From contig CP051232.1 in the NCBI GenBank assembly GCA_017792445.1, positions 3,632,001-3,696,000 of the forward strand: a stretch of DNA of 64,000 nt. The letters are read 5' to 3'. Both the position numbers and the translations under genes were made by a program. Below are positions 27,232 to 37,123 of the stretch, piece after piece. The DNA comes from Maritimibacter sp. (GTDB taxonomy: Bacteria > Pseudomonadota > Alphaproteobacteria > Rhodobacterales > Rhodobacteraceae). The notes below the pieces were generated by a model. It was not told the origin of the DNA. It was given only the letters and a program-made list of their open reading frames with translations, and made no database searches. Positions within the stretch are counted from its first letter, which is position 1, and the number at the start of each line of letters is the position of its first letter.

Positions 27232-28845
27232 TCACATCCTGAACACGCCAAAGCGCGTTTCCTCCACCGGCGCGTTCAGCGCCGCTTGCAGCGACAGCGA
27301 CAGAACCTGCCGCGATTTCCTTGGGTCGACGATCCCGTCGTCCCACAGCCGGGCCGAGGCATACAGCGGGTGCGACTGCCTCTCGAACATCTCCAGCGTC
27401 GGGCGCTTGAACTCGGCCTCTTCCTCGGCGGACCACGTGCCGCCCTGCCGCTCGATCGCGTCGCGCTTCACGGTGGCCAGCACGCCCGCCGCCTGCGGGC
27501 CGCCCATCACCGAGATCCGGCTGTTGGGCCATGTCCACAGAAAGCGCGGCTGATAGGCGCGTCCCGCCATGCCGTAGTTCCCCGCGCCGAACGAGCCGCC
27601 GACCAGCATGGTGATCTTCGGCACCGAGGTCGTCGCCACCGCCGTCACCATCTTGGCGCCGTGGCGGGCGATGCCCTCGCTTTCGTATTTCCGTCCGACC
27701 ATGAAGCCAGTGATGTTTTGCAGGAACACCAGCGGGATACGGCGCTGGCTGCACAGTTCGACGAAATGCGCGCCCTTGGCGGCGCTTTCGGAAAACAGCA
27801 CGCCATTGTTGGCGACGATCCCCACCGGCCAGCCATCGACATGGGCGAAGCCCGTCACCAGCGTCTCGCCGAACCGTGCCTTGAACTCGTCGAAGCGCGA
27901 GCCATCCACGACGCGGGCGATGACCTCTCGAACGTCATAGGGCGTCGACAGCGATGCCGGCACCACGTCTAGGATCTCGTCCGGATCGTAGTACGGATCT
28001 TCCGGCGACTGTCGTAGGATGGGGTTCACCCCATCAAACCGATCCAGCCCAAGCGACCCCACCGCGCGCCGCGCCAGCGCCAGCGCATGTGCGTCGTCTT
28101 CTGCAAGGTAGTCCGCGACCCCCGACAGCCGGGTGTGGACGTCGCCGCCGCCAAGGTCCTCGGCGCTGACGACCTCGCCTGTGGCGGCCTTCACCAGCGG
28201 CGGCCCGGCAAGGAAGATGGTGCCCTGATCCTTCACGATGATCGTGACGTCCGACATCGCGGGCACATAGGCGCCCCCGGCGGTGCACGAGCCCATCACG
28301 ACCGCGACCTGCGGGATGCCCGCCGCGCTCATCCGCGCCTGGTTGTAGAAGATGCGGCCGAAGTGGTCGCGGTCGGGGAAGACCTCGTCCTGATTGGGAA
28401 GGTTCGCGCCGCCCGAGTCCACAAGGTAGACGCAGGGCAGGCGGCATTCCTCGGCGATCTCCTGCGCGCGCAGGTGCTTCTTCACCGACAGGGGGTAATA
28501 GGTGCCGCCCTTCACGGTGGCGTCGTTGCAGACCACCATCACGTCGCGACCCTGAACCCGGCCCACGCCCGCGATGACGCCCGCCGCCGGGGCCGCGCCG
28601 TCGTACATGCCATGCGCCGCGGTGGCGCCGATCTCGAGGAACGGAGAGCCCGCGTCCAGCAGGTTCGCCACCCGCTCGCGCGGCAGCATCTTGCCCCGCG
28701 ACAGGTGCCGCTCGCGCGCCTTGTCGCCGCCGCCCGCCGCGGCCATCGCCGCCGCCTCGGCCACGGTGTCCAGCGCGCCCAGATGCGCCGCCCGGTTTGC
28801 CCGCGCCTCTTCCGACGCGGGGATGAATGCCGATCTGATCCGCAT
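27232..28845 (-). CDS. liuB: Methylcrotonyl-CoA carboxylase beta subunit (carboxyltransferase)
   Basis: A carboxyltransferase subunit of 537 residues, typical length. Conserved features are the acyl-CoA binding stretch [28 protein letters not shown], the central [22 protein letters not shown] in the second half, and [21 protein letters not shown]. It transfers CO2 from biotin on the alpha subunit to 3-methylcrotonyl-CoA. The operon lacks the isovaleryl-CoA dehydrogenase gene that usually precedes it; a CoA-transferase gene lies upstream instead. Confidence 0.94.
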   Translation of the reverse strand: MRIRSAFIPASEEARANRAAHLGALDTVAEAAAMAAAGGGDKARERHLSRGKMLPRERVANLLDAGSPFLEIGATAAHGMYDGAAPAAGVIAGVGRVQGRDVMVVCNDATVKGGTYYPLSVKKHLRAQEIAEECRLPCVYLVDSGGANLPNQDEVFPDRDHFGRIFYNQARMSAAGIPQVAVVMGSCTAGGAYVPAMSDVTIIVKDQGTIFLAGPPLVKAATGEVVSAEDLGGGDVHTRLSGVADYLAEDDAHALALARRAVGSLGLDRFDGVNPILRQSPEDPYYDPDEILDVVPASLSTPYDVREVIARVVDGSRFDEFKARFGETLVTGFAHVDGWPVGIVANNGVLFSESAAKGAHFVELCSQRRIPLVFLQNITGFMVGRKYESEGIARHGAKMVTAVATTSVPKITMLVGGSFGAGNYGMAGRAYQPRFLWTWPNSRISVMGGPQAAGVLATVKRDAIERQGGTWSAEEEAEFKRPTLEMFERQSHPLYASARLWDDGIVDPRKSRQVLSLSLQAALNAPVEETRFGVFRM

Positions 28846-28853
28846 GCCGTTCC

Positions 28854-30104
28854 TCAGCCTTCCTCTGCCGCGACGGTATCCCGCAAGGGCACCGACGCCA
28901 CCCCGCCTGCGACCAGTTCTGCGCAGGCCGCGGGGTCCATTCCAAGTATCTCGCCAAGCACTTCGAGCGTGTCCTCGCCCAGCAACGGCGGGGCGCTGCC
29001 CACCGCCGGGGCCTTGCCGTCGAACCGAAGCGGGCCGCGCACCACGCGCATTTCGCCCGCCTCGGGGTGGGTCACGGTCTGAACCAGCCCGCGCGCCGCG
29101 ACATGCGGCTGTTCCAGCGCCTCGTCCACATCAAGGATCGGGGCGTTCGGCACGTCATGCGCATCAAGCCGTTCCAGCCAGTAGGCGGTTGTCTCCTGCC
29201 GCATCCGCGCGTCGATGATCGTCTCCAGCGCGTCGCGGTTCGCCAGACGTTCGTCATAGCGGGCAAAGCGCGGGTCTTCGGCCAGTTCAGGCAGGCCGAG
29301 ACAGCGGGCGAAGCTTTTCCAGAACGTCTCGGTCAGGCAGGCGACGATGACGTGGCCGTCCGAGGTGGGGAAGGCGCCGTAGGGTACGATGCTGGGATGC
29401 TTGGTTCCCACCGGCTCGGGCTTCTTGCCGGAGACGAAGTAGATCTGCGCAAGGTAGCCCAGCATCGCCATCAGCGAATCCAGCATCGCCACGTCGACCT
29501 TCTGGCCCTTGCCGGTCTCGCCGCGCTGGTGCAGCGCCGCCAGCACGCCGAACACCGCGAAGATGCTGCCCGCCATGTCGCCCAGCGGCAGGCCCAGTTT
29601 GTTGGGCGACTGGCCGGGGGCACGGTTCAGGCTCATTGCGCCGGACAGCGCCTGCGCCACGATGTCGAAGGCGGGCTTGTCGGTCAGCGGGCTTTCCGCG
29701 CCGAAGCCCGAGATGCCGCAGTAGATCAGGCCGGGGTTGGCTTGCGACAGCACGTCATAGCCCAGCCCCAGCCGTTCCATCACGCCGGGGCGGAAGTTCT
29801 CGATCAGGATGTCGGCCTGTGCCGCCAGCGCCTTCGCCACCGCCACGCCGCGCGGGTCCTTCAGATCCAGCGCGATGCTTTTCTTGCCGCGGTTCAGGGC
29901 GATGAAATAGTGGCTGAGCGGCCCCTTGAACGGCGGGAAGCCCCGCGTCTCGTCGCCCTTGCCCAGCGGTTCGACCTTCACCACATCGGCGCCCATGTCG
30001 GCCAGCGTCAGCGTGGCGTAGGGCCCCGACAGGATGCGCGAGAAATCCAGCACCTTCACGCCCGCCAGCGGTCCGCCGCGATCCGTGGCTCCCCATGCGG
30101 TCAT
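28854..30104 (-). CDS. Class III CoA-transferase (CaiB/BaiF family)
   Basis: A 416-residue CoA-transferase. It shows [28 protein letters not shown], given here as split blocks ([25 protein letters not shown]), [11 protein letters not shown], and the catalytic aspartate in [14 protein letters not shown]. The enzyme moves CoA between carboxylic acids without spending ATP. In this island it could activate the imported acid using succinyl-CoA or acetoacetyl-CoA, a second route beside the AMP-forming ligase across the divergent promoter. The exact acids are unknown. An SD (GGGAGGGA) lies before ATG 30104; it is followed eight bases on by the carboxylase beta gene. Confidence 0.92.
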   Translation of the reverse strand: MTAWGATDRGGPLAGVKVLDFSRILSGPYATLTLADMGADVVKVEPLGKGDETRGFPPFKGPLSHYFIALNRGKKSIALDLKDPRGVAVAKALAAQADILIENFRPGVMERLGLGYDVLSQANPGLIYCGISGFGAESPLTDKPAFDIVAQALSGAMSLNRAPGQSPNKLGLPLGDMAGSIFAVFGVLAALHQRGETGKGQKVDVAMLDSLMAMLGYLAQIYFVSGKKPEPVGTKHPSIVPYGAFPTSDGHVIVACLTETFWKSFARCLGLPELAEDPRFARYDERLANRDALETIIDARMRQETTAYWLERLDAHDVPNAPILDVDEALEQPHVAARGLVQTVTHPEAGEMRVVRGPLRFDGKAPAVGSAPPLLGEDTLEVLGEILGMDPAACAELVAGGVASVPLRDTVAAEEG

Positions 30105-30511
30105 TCTTCCCTCCCTTGCGGCGTCCGCCGCTTCATCACCGCCGATCCCGCCGCGACCGTGCGGCCCTCCACCTCGATCCGGCAGTCGAGGAAGACAAGG
30201 CTTCGCGTCAGTTCGCGCAGGGTGGCGACCGCCTCCAGCAACTCGCCCGGCCGCGCGCTTCCAAGGATTCGCGTCTCCATCTGTACCGTCACCGCAGGCT
30301 GACGCTCGCAGGCCGCGTATGCAACCAGCGTCATTGCGTGATCGGCCAGCGACGTGACGGTTCCGCCGTGGATCAGGCCCAGTACGTTGGCGTGGCGGTC
30401 ATCCGTTTGCAGGCCATAGCGCCATCCGTCGCCGTCCTTCCGGGACAACAGGGGGCCGATGGTGTCCCACAGCCCGCCGATCTTCATCGGCTTCCATCCA
30501 TCGGGGATCAT
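30101..30511 (-). CDS. PaaI-like hotdog thioesterase
   Basis: A 136-residue hotdog-fold protein with the PaaI-type motif LGLIHGGTVTSLADHAM and strand VTVQMETRILGSARPGE. Such enzymes hydrolyse acyl-CoA esters and often relieve stalled CoA in catabolic pathways. Start and stop overlap the IclR gene stop and the CoA-transferase start, so the three genes form one transcriptional unit. Substrate undetermined. Confidence 0.87.
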   Translation of the reverse strand: MIPDGWKPMKIGGLWDTIGPLLSRKDGDGWRYGLQTDDRHANVLGLIHGGTVTSLADHAMTLVAYAACERQPAVTVQMETRILGSARPGELLEAVATLRELTRSLVFLDCRIEVEGRTVAAGSAVMKRRTPQGREE

Positions 30512-31293
30512 GCGCCGCCTCCGGGAAGCAGCATGCCCGCCGCCTCGTCGCGGACCTTCATCATCGCGGTGGCCAGCCGCTCGGGGCCGATGGCGTCCAC
30601 CCGCTCGGTGATGCCGATGGCGACCATGGAATGCACCATCCGCCCCGCGCCGTCGAAGAACGGCACGGCGGTCACGGTCACGCCCGAGATATAGTCGCCC
30701 CGGTCCACCGCGTAGCCGCGCGCGCGGGTCTCGGCCACTTCGGACTGCCAGCGGTCGTAGTCGGGCGCATGGTCCCACACCAGCCGGTCGAAGCGCGCGC
30801 GCAACTCGTCCGGGTCCATCGGGTTGAAGGCGGCAAAGCAGCGCCCGGTGCCCGAGATCATCGCGGGAAAGCGGCTGCCAAGATCGACCTGAAGGCGGAA
30901 CGGCAACTGCACCTGGCTGAGGGCGACCACCACCATATGCGTCGGGTCGGTGAACTGGGTGGCGATGGTCGTCACCCCGAACTCGGTCGCCAGCGCATCC
31001 AGCCGGGGCTGGATCACCGCAACGAAGGCGTTCTTCTGAATGGCGCTGCGGGCGAGGGCGAGGATGCCCACGTCGACGGAATAGCGCTTGGTCTGCGAAT
31101 CGAACGCGACCAGCCCCTCGTCGGTCAGGACGCGCAGGATGTGCAGCACCGTGGACGGCACCAGATCCAGCTCGCGCGCCAATGCCTGCACGCCCATCGG
31201 CTCGTCCGATTTTCCCAACGCACGAAGGATCGCGACCGCCCGCGTGACCGCGGGAACAGAGCGTTTCTTCGGGCCGTCCTGAGCCTCTTCCAT
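30508..31293 (-). CDS. IclR-family transcriptional regulator of the C5-acid island
   Basis: A 261-residue regulator with an N-terminal winged helix-turn-helix (residues 15-80, VTRAVAILRALGKSDEP then LVPSTVLHILRVLTDEGLV) and a C-terminal effector domain (GDYISGVTVTAVPFFDG). ATG at 31293 is chosen because GGGAGGAG lies 8-15 bases upstream; earlier in-frame ATGs at 31323 and 31389 would run through the promoter. It is first in its operon, with a strong promoter and palindrome upstream, and diverges from the ligase gene. This arrangement fits an activator or repressor that answers to the acid imported by the TRAP system. Confidence 0.92.
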   Translation of the reverse strand: MEEAQDGPKKRSVPAVTRAVAILRALGKSDEPMGVQALARELDLVPSTVLHILRVLTDEGLVAFDSQTKRYSVDVGILALARSAIQKNAFVAVIQPRLDALATEFGVTTIATQFTDPTHMVVVALSQVQLPFRLQVDLGSRFPAMISGTGRCFAAFNPMDPDELRARFDRLVWDHAPDYDRWQSEVAETRARGYAVDRGDYISGVTVTAVPFFDGAGRMVHSMVAIGITERVDAIGPERLATAMMKVRDEAAGMLLPGGGA

Positions 31294-31321
31294 CGGTGTG
31301 TCTCCTCCCGTCGCCCGTTCC

Positions 31322-31361
31322 ATTTTGTTGTCTATATACAATGAAATAGGCGTATTGACAA
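31322..31361 (-). promoter_or_regulatory. iclR promoter overlapping a 26-bp palindrome (candidate IclR operator)
   Basis: On the minus strand, TTGTCA (31356-31361), a 17-base spacer and TATATA (31333-31338) form a near-consensus promoter for the IclR gene. The -10 sits in the centre of an inverted repeat at 31322-31347, with arms ATTTTGTTGT and ACAATGAAAT matching at 8 of 10 positions around CTATAT. A repressor bound here would cover the -10 box. On the plus strand a TTGACA (31355-31360) may serve the ligase operon, but I see no good -10 for it. Confidence 0.65.
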
Positions 31362-31448
31362 TAAAGGCGAGTCGCCGCAGCCTTGTCAATGCGCCGGATG
31401 ACGAAAGCCATCCCGGTGCTGGAGGAGACTGGAGGAGACACCCCCGCG

Positions 31449-33008
31449 ATGCCGAAGCTCACGGATTACACGTCCTATGCGGATGCCACTGCGCAGTATT
31501 CGAACGCCGCGCTGTGGGACCTGTTCGACGGCACCCGCGAGCGGTTGAACATCGCCCACGAATGCGTCGACCGGCACGTGAACGGCGGCAACGTGGCGGT
31601 GCGGGTGGCCCATGCCGACGGGCGCGACGAGATCGTGACCTTCGCCGAACTGTCTCGCCTGTCCTCGCAATTCGCCCATGACCTGAAGGGCAGGGGCGTT
31701 GTCCCCGGCGACCGGATCGCGGTGATGCTCGAGCCGTCGCTGCCGTTCTACGTCGCCATGTTCGGCGCGATGAAGGCGGGCGCGGTGGCGGTGCCGATGT
31801 TCACCCTGTTCGGCCCGGACGGCATCCGCCTGCGGGTGCAGGACTGCGGCCCGAAGATCGTCTTTACCAACGCCGAGAAAGAGGCCGACGCCCGCGCCGC
31901 CGGCGGGGCAGAGGTTATCGTGGCCGATGACGCCTTCCTTGCGACGCTCTCGGGCCATCCCGAAACCTTCAAGGTGGATACGGCGGGCGACGACCTTGCC
32001 GTGTTGCAATACACCTCGGGCACCACCCGCGCGCTGCCCGCCGCCGTCGAACACACGCACCGCTCGATCGTCACGCTGATGGTCGCGGCGCTTTACGCCA
32101 CAGGCGTGCGCCCCGGAGACCGGTTCTTCTGTCCGTCCTCCCCGGCCTGGGGCCACGGCCTGTGGCACGGCACGCTGGCGCCGCTGGCGCTGGGCGTCTC
32201 GACCGGGACGTTCTCGGGCAAGTTCGATCCGGTGCGGCTGCTGAAGGCGTTGCAGGACTTCGAGATCACCAACCTCTCTGCCGCCGCCACGCATTACCGC
32301 ATGATGCGCAACTCGGGCGCGGCCGAGGATTTCACCTATTCCATCCGCAAGCTCTCGTTCACCGGCGAGCCCATCGACAGCGAGACCGGCGCATATGTCG
32401 AGCGCCTGTTCGGCACGCCGGTCTGTTCGATGTACGGCACCACCGAGATCGGCGTGATCCTTGCCAACTATCCCGGCGCCACGGATTTCGAGGTCCGCGA
32501 GGGCTCGCTTGGCAAGGCGGTGCCTGGTGTCGAGGTGCAGGTGCAGGACCCCGAGGGGAATGTCTGCGCGCCCGGCCAGATCGGCGAGTTGATGGTGCGG
32601 CGGCGGGGCGAGTGGTTCCCGACCAAGGATCTCGGGAAGACCGACGAGGACGGCTATTTCTACCACGGCGGCCGGGCCGACGACGTGATCATCTCGGCCG
32701 GCTGGACCATCGGCGCGGTCGAGGTTGAGGACGCGATCCTGAAACATCCCGCGGTGGCCGAAGCCGCCGCCATCGGCGCGCCGGACCCGGTCCGGGGGCA
32801 GGTGGTCAAGGCGTACATCGTCCTGAAGGGCGACGAGACCGAAGGCCTTGCCGAAGAGATCCAGGAAACCGTGCGCCAGAACCTCGCACGGCACGAATAC
32901 CCCCGGCAGATCGCCTTCGTGGACGACCTGCCGAAGACGCCTGCGGGCAAGGTGAACCGGAAGGCCCTGCGCGACGCGCAGGCGAAACAGACAGAAAGCA
33001 TGGCCTGA
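31449..33008 (+). CDS. AMP-forming acyl-CoA synthetase with unusual P-loop
   Basis: A 519-residue ligase of the ANL superfamily that activates a carboxylic acid with ATP and CoA. Visible are the adenylate-forming motif YTSGTTR, SMYGTTEIGV (A5), the hinge region DEDGYFYHGGRADDVI and the C-terminal catalytic lysine in TPAGKVNRKAL. The P-loop is odd: the usual GxPK that follows TSGTT is RALPAA here. The start at ATG 31449 follows GGAGGAG (31431-31437), itself doubled at 31421. The gene diverges from the iclR operon and leads an operon with a dehydratase and a TRAP transporter, so its substrate is probably the imported acid. Confidence 0.9.
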   Translation: MPKLTDYTSYADATAQYSNAALWDLFDGTRERLNIAHECVDRHVNGGNVAVRVAHADGRDEIVTFAELSRLSSQFAHDLKGRGVVPGDRIAVMLEPSLPFYVAMFGAMKAGAVAVPMFTLFGPDGIRLRVQDCGPKIVFTNAEKEADARAAGGAEVIVADDAFLATLSGHPETFKVDTAGDDLAVLQYTSGTTRALPAAVEHTHRSIVTLMVAALYATGVRPGDRFFCPSSPAWGHGLWHGTLAPLALGVSTGTFSGKFDPVRLLKALQDFEITNLSAAATHYRMMRNSGAAEDFTYSIRKLSFTGEPIDSETGAYVERLFGTPVCSMYGTTEIGVILANYPGATDFEVREGSLGKAVPGVEVQVQDPEGNVCAPGQIGELMVRRRGEWFPTKDLGKTDEDGYFYHGGRADDVIISAGWTIGAVEVEDAILKHPAVAEAAAIGAPDPVRGQVVKAYIVLKGDETEGLAEEIQETVRQNLARHEYPRQIAFVDDLPKTPAGKVNRKALRDAQAKQTESMA

Positions 33009-33040
33009 GAGGCCGGCAGCGACACGACGGAGGAGACAAG

Positions 33041-34180
33041 ATGAACCAGACCACGCACCGCGAGTTCCCGCGCATCACGCCGGAAGGGCTTGATGACCTG
33101 CGCCAGCGCATCGGCGTGAAGATCGAAAAGACGGTCGAGCCGTGGTGCTATGAGGCGACGCGCGACAATATCCGCCACTACGCCCACGGCATCGGCGACG
33201 ACAACCCGCTGTGGTGCGACCCCGAGTATGCCAGGGGCACCAAGTACGGCGACGTGATCGCGCTGCCGTCGTTCCTGTTCGCGACCAGCCGGATCATCTC
33301 GGGCTACGTGGGCGGGCTGTCCGGCGTCCACGCCATGTGGTCGGGGGCGGACTGGACGTGGCACAAGCCGATCCCGCGCAACACCGAAATCCGGACCGAG
33401 GCGCATCTGAAAGACCTGATCGAGCATGACACGCGTTTCGCGGGCCGCGCGGTCCAGCAGATCTATCACGTGGACTTCTACGACGCGGCCACCGGCGACA
33501 TGCTGGCCGAGGCGGACAGCTGGTGTTTCCGCACCGAGCGCAACCACGCCAGCGAGAAGGGCACCAAGTACACCGACGTGAAAAGCCGCGAGCCGCGCGT
33601 TTACACGCAGGAAGAGCTGGACAGCTACACCAAGTATTACGAGCAGGAAGAGATCCGCGGCGCCAAGACCCGTTACTGGGACGACGTGACCGAGGGCGAG
33701 GACCTGCCGACCATGGTGAAAGGCCCGATGACGGTCACCGGCTTCATCGCCTACGCGCAGGGCTGGGGCGGGCTTTATATCCGCGCCAACAAGCTGGCGT
33801 GGCAGCTTCAGCAGAAACACCCCGGCGCGGGCATCAAGAACCGCTTCGGCATCCCGGACTGCCCCGAGCGGGTTCACTGGGAAGAGGACTTCGCGCTGGA
33901 GGTCGGCGCGCCCGGTGCCTACGACTACGGCCCGGAACGCTGTTCGTGGCTCACGCATCAGCTGACCAACTGGATGGGCGACGACGGCTTCCTGCGGCAG
34001 GCCAAGTGCCAGGTGCGCCGCCACAACCCCGAGGGCGACATCGTCCTGATCAACGGGCAGGTGGTGCGGAAGTACGAAGAGGACGGCAAGTACCTCGTCG
34101 AGATCCGCCAGCAGGCGGTGCAGCAGGACGAGGAACTGTCGGCCATCGGCTCTGCCATCGTGGAGCTTCCGAAGAAGTAA
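33041..34180 (+). CDS. MaoC/FAS1-like two-domain acyl dehydratase
   Basis: A 379-residue enzyme with two hotdog domains. The N-terminal half carries YAHGIGDDNPLWCD, the active-site Asp/His motif of R-specific hydratases and MaoC proteins; the C-terminal half repeats the fold (TVTGFIAYAQGWGG onward). The family includes mesaconyl-CoA and itaconyl-CoA-type hydratases, acting on branched or dicarboxylic CoA esters. SD GGAGGAGA precedes the ATG. It lies between the ligase and the TRAP genes and probably processes the activated acid. The reaction cannot be set from sequence. Confidence 0.88.
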   Translation: MNQTTHREFPRITPEGLDDLRQRIGVKIEKTVEPWCYEATRDNIRHYAHGIGDDNPLWCDPEYARGTKYGDVIALPSFLFATSRIISGYVGGLSGVHAMWSGADWTWHKPIPRNTEIRTEAHLKDLIEHDTRFAGRAVQQIYHVDFYDAATGDMLAEADSWCFRTERNHASEKGTKYTDVKSREPRVYTQEELDSYTKYYEQEEIRGAKTRYWDDVTEGEDLPTMVKGPMTVTGFIAYAQGWGGLYIRANKLAWQLQQKHPGAGIKNRFGIPDCPERVHWEEDFALEVGAPGAYDYGPERCSWLTHQLTNWMGDDGFLRQAKCQVRRHNPEGDIVLINGQVVRKYEEDGKYLVEIRQQAVQQDEELSAIGSAIVELPKK

Positions 34181-34206
34181 TCGCGGACAAACCGGGGGAG
34201 GACGGG

Positions 34207-34722
34207 GTGAACGCATTCGAGAAGGTACTGGAGACGGTCGAGGACATCCTGCACTGGGCAGGATGCCTCGCGCTGGTGGCGGTGGCGGCGTTCATCAACG
34301 CCGACATCTTCATGCGGCTTCTGTTCTCGAACCCGGTCGAGATCCAGTTCGAGCTGACCGAAATCTACCTGATGCCCGCGCTTGCGGTGCTGCCCTTGGC
34401 GCGGGTGTACCGCAAGGGCGGGCACCTTGCGCTGGAGTTTCTCCCGCGCGAGGCGCTGGGCGCGGCGGGTCCGCTGGTCGAACGGGCGATCCTGTTGCTG
34501 TCGGCGACGTTCTTCGCCGCCGTCACGTGGAAATCCGGAGAGTTCGCCCTGCGCGCATTCCAGCGCGGGGACGTGGAATGGGGGGCGGTCGACTGGCCCC
34601 TGGGATGGGCCTATGCGGCCATCCCGCTTGGCTGCGGCGTGCTTGTCCTGCGGCTGCTCATCGACGTGATCCGGCCGGAGGAGACGCCGGATATCGAAGC
34701 ACAGGCAATGGGAGGAGAATGA
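34207..34722 (+). CDS. TRAP transporter small permease (DctQ type)
   Basis: A four-helix membrane protein of 171 residues; segments lie near 18-40, 55-75, 90-110 and 130-150. The motif LPLARVYRKGGHLALEFL is typical of DctQ proteins. The GTG start at 34207 follows GGGGGAGG. It forms the membrane part of the TRAP importer together with DctM and takes solute from the DctP receptor. Order Q-P-M here (34207, 34725, 35800) is a common variant. Confidence 0.92.
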   Translation: MNAFEKVLETVEDILHWAGCLALVAVAAFINADIFMRLLFSNPVEIQFELTEIYLMPALAVLPLARVYRKGGHLALEFLPREALGAAGPLVERAILLLSATFFAAVTWKSGEFALRAFQRGDVEWGAVDWPLGWAYAAIPLGCGVLVLRLLIDVIRPEETPDIEAQAMGGE

Positions 34723-34724
34723 CA

Positions 34725-35726
34725 ATGAACATGAAGGCATTCGCGCTCGCATCGGCGGCGCTCGTCGGCCTCGCGGGGACCGCGCCGGCCGAAACCCTCA
34801 GCATCGGCGACTGGCAGTCGACCACGCATATCGTGTCGGTCGAGGGCACCACGTGGTGGATGAAGAAAGTCGAGGAACTAACTGACGGCGCTGTCACTTT
34901 CGAGCATTTCCCGGCAGAGCAGGCGGCCAAGGCCAACGCGCTTCTGGACGCGGTCCGCAACGGCATTCTCGACGCCGCGCTGATCGGCCCAAGCTATCAT
35001 TCCGAACTGATGCCGATGAACTCGGTCATCGGTCTGCCGGGGCTGTACGGCTCTGCCGTCGACGGCACCGAGACGCTGCAGGCGATGTTCGAGGAAGGCC
35101 CGCTGCGCGACGAGTTCACCGCCGAGGGCGTGGTGCCGATCTTCGCCTTCACGCTGCCGCCCTATCAGGTGCTGGCCAAGGAACGTCTCGGCGGGCCCGC
35201 CGACTGGGCTGGCATGGACCTGCGCACCAGCGGCTCGACGCAGGCGCTGACCGCGCGCTCGCTGGGGGCGGTCGGCATCTCGCTGCCGGGGCCCGAGATC
35301 TACACCGCCGTGGAACGCGGACGTCTGGACGGCATCCTGTTCCCGCTGGCATCGGTGCCGGCCTACAAGCTGAACGAGGTGGTCAGCCACATTTCCACCA
35401 ACGGCTCGTTCGGCGGCTACAGCTTCGTCGTGGTCGTGGGGCAGGACGTCTGGGACGGGCTGTCCGAGGACGTGCAGGCCGCGATGATCGAGGCCGGCAA
35501 GGAAGCCGCGATGAACGTCGCCAAGGCGCAGGACGACTCGATCGGCGCGCTGGTCGACGAGTGGAAGGCCGCGGGCGTCGACACCTATGCGCTGAGCGAC
35601 GAGGAACTGACCGAGGTCAACGCGGCGCTGGAAGAGGTCAGCGCCGACTGGCTGGAGCGGATCGGCGGCGGCTCGGACGCGGCGAAGGCCGTGCTCGACG
35701 GCTTCAAGTCGATGGAAATGAACTAA
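34725..35726 (+). CDS. TRAP transporter solute receptor (DctP type)
   Basis: A periplasmic binding protein of 333 residues with a signal peptide (to about residue 21, AGTAPAE). TRAP-family marks are TWWMKKVEELTDGAV, ANALLDAVRNGILDAALIGP and the DGILFPLASVPAYKLNEV end. I start at ATG 34725, seven bases after GGAGGAG; ATG 34719 would sit almost on the SD. TRAP receptors bind carboxylates via an arginine (TSGST region, RTSGSTQALTARSLG). With its neighbours, a branched C5 acid is the likely solute, but this is inference. Confidence 0.93.
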   Translation: MNMKAFALASAALVGLAGTAPAETLSIGDWQSTTHIVSVEGTTWWMKKVEELTDGAVTFEHFPAEQAAKANALLDAVRNGILDAALIGPSYHSELMPMNSVIGLPGLYGSAVDGTETLQAMFEEGPLRDEFTAEGVVPIFAFTLPPYQVLAKERLGGPADWAGMDLRTSGSTQALTARSLGAVGISLPGPEIYTAVERGRLDGILFPLASVPAYKLNEVVSHISTNGSFGGYSFVVVVGQDVWDGLSEDVQAAMIEAGKEAAMNVAKAQDDSIGALVDEWKAAGVDTYALSDEELTEVNAALEEVSADWLERIGGGSDAAKAVLDGFKSMEMN

Positions 35727-35799
35727 GCCGGATCCCAACCGGCCACGAACAAGGCGGCGCGGGGCAGTCCCGCGCCGCAGGTTTCAGCGGGCATACCTC

Positions 35800-37083
35800 A
35801 TGACTTCCTTCGCCGTCGTCCTTTTGATCCTTGCGGTCCTTATGGTCCTGCGCACGCCCATCGCCTTCGCGATGGGGATCGCGGGCACCGTCGGGCTGGC
35901 CGTGCAGCTTGGGCCAAGGCCCGCGCTGGGCGTGCTGGAGCGGGCCTTCTACGACAACACCTCGTCCTTCGTCCTCGTCGCGATCCCGCTGTTCATCCTG
36001 ATGGCAGAGATCCTGACCGCCGGAGACGTGACGCGCCGCGCCATCGTCGCGTGTCAGGCGTGGATCGGCCACCTGAAGGGCGGGCTGGCGATGGCGACCA
36101 TCGGCGCCTCGGTTCTTCTGGCGGCGCTGGTCGGCAGTTCCACCGCCTCGACGGCGGCGATGTCGTCCTCGGCCTTCCCCGAGATGCGCCGCCACGGCTA
36201 TGACGACCGGCTGTCGGCGGCGGTGGTCTCGGTCGGCGGCACGCTGGCGGTGGTCGTGCCGCCGTCCATCGTGCTGGTGGTCTATGGCGTGCTGACCGAG
36301 ACCTCGATCGGCAAGCTGTTCATCGCGGGGGTCATTCCCGGCATCCTGACCGCGCTGGGGCTGGCGACGGTGGTGAAGATCATCGCCCACCGCACCGACT
36401 ATGCGCCGCAGGGCGATCCGTTCCGTCTGGGCCATGCGATGCGCGCCAGCCGCCACGTGCTGCCGATGATCCTGCTGATCGTCGCGGTCATCGGAGCGAT
36501 CTACGGCGGCATCGCGTCTCCGTCTGAGGCCGCCGCGCTTGGCGTGTTCGGCGCGATCGTCGTGTGCCTTGCACAACGGACGTTGCGGGTGGCCAGCTTT
36601 GGCGGTTCGGTCGGCCGGGCGATCACAGCGACGGTGATGATCGTGACCATCGTGGCCTGCTCGGCGATCTTCTCGAACTACCTCGCCTTCACCCGTGTGA
36701 CCCATTCGCTGCTGGAGATGGTCGCGAACTCGGAACTGCCCCGCGCCGCGATCCTTGCGATGATCGTGCTGACGCTTCTGGTGATGGGCATGTTCATGGA
36801 CCAGCTTGCGATCCTGTCGCTGGCGATGCCGCTGGCTTTCCCGGCGGCGATGGAGCTGGGCTATGACCCGGTGTGGTTCGGCATCATCGTGACCAAGTCG
36901 GTTGAGATCGGGCTGCTGACGCCACCACTGGGGCTGAACGCCTATGTCGCCGCGTCACAGACCAAGGTGCCGCTGAAGACGATCTTCTCGGGGCTTTTGC
37001 CGTTCATCGCGATGGAACTGTTCGTGCTGGTGGTCCTGATCCTGCTGCCGGACCTGTCGCTTTGGCTGCCCTCGCTGATGTAG
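35800..37083 (+). CDS. TRAP transporter large permease (DctM type)
   Basis: The 12-helix large permease of the TRAP importer (427 residues, usual length). Visible DctM features are the AMGIAGTVGLAVQLG start, IPLFILMAEILTAGD, GSSTASTAAMSS and VVVPPSIVLVVYGVLTE with its conserved PPS, and late NAYVAASQTKVPLKT. It uses the sodium or proton gradient to drive uptake of the solute held by DctP. It ends the plus-strand operon and is convergent with the thiolase gene 40 bases away. Confidence 0.94.
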   Translation: MTSFAVVLLILAVLMVLRTPIAFAMGIAGTVGLAVQLGPRPALGVLERAFYDNTSSFVLVAIPLFILMAEILTAGDVTRRAIVACQAWIGHLKGGLAMATIGASVLLAALVGSSTASTAAMSSSAFPEMRRHGYDDRLSAAVVSVGGTLAVVVPPSIVLVVYGVLTETSIGKLFIAGVIPGILTALGLATVVKIIAHRTDYAPQGDPFRLGHAMRASRHVLPMILLIVAVIGAIYGGIASPSEAAALGVFGAIVVCLAQRTLRVASFGGSVGRAITATVMIVTIVACSAIFSNYLAFTRVTHSLLEMVANSELPRAAILAMIVLTLLVMGMFMDQLAILSLAMPLAFPAAMELGYDPVWFGIIVTKSVEIGLLTPPLGLNAYVAASQTKVPLKTIFSGLLPFIAMELFVLVVLILLPDLSLWLPSLM

Positions 37084-37123
37084 CGGGGGCGGACCTCCTG
37101 ACCGAAGTCCCGCCCCGCGCGCC

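Noticed and set aside
24920-27553. A long plus-strand frame antisense to the carboxylase and lyase genes.
   Set aside because: The translated product has no recognisable domain and opposes strongly conserved enzymes with SDs and coupled starts.
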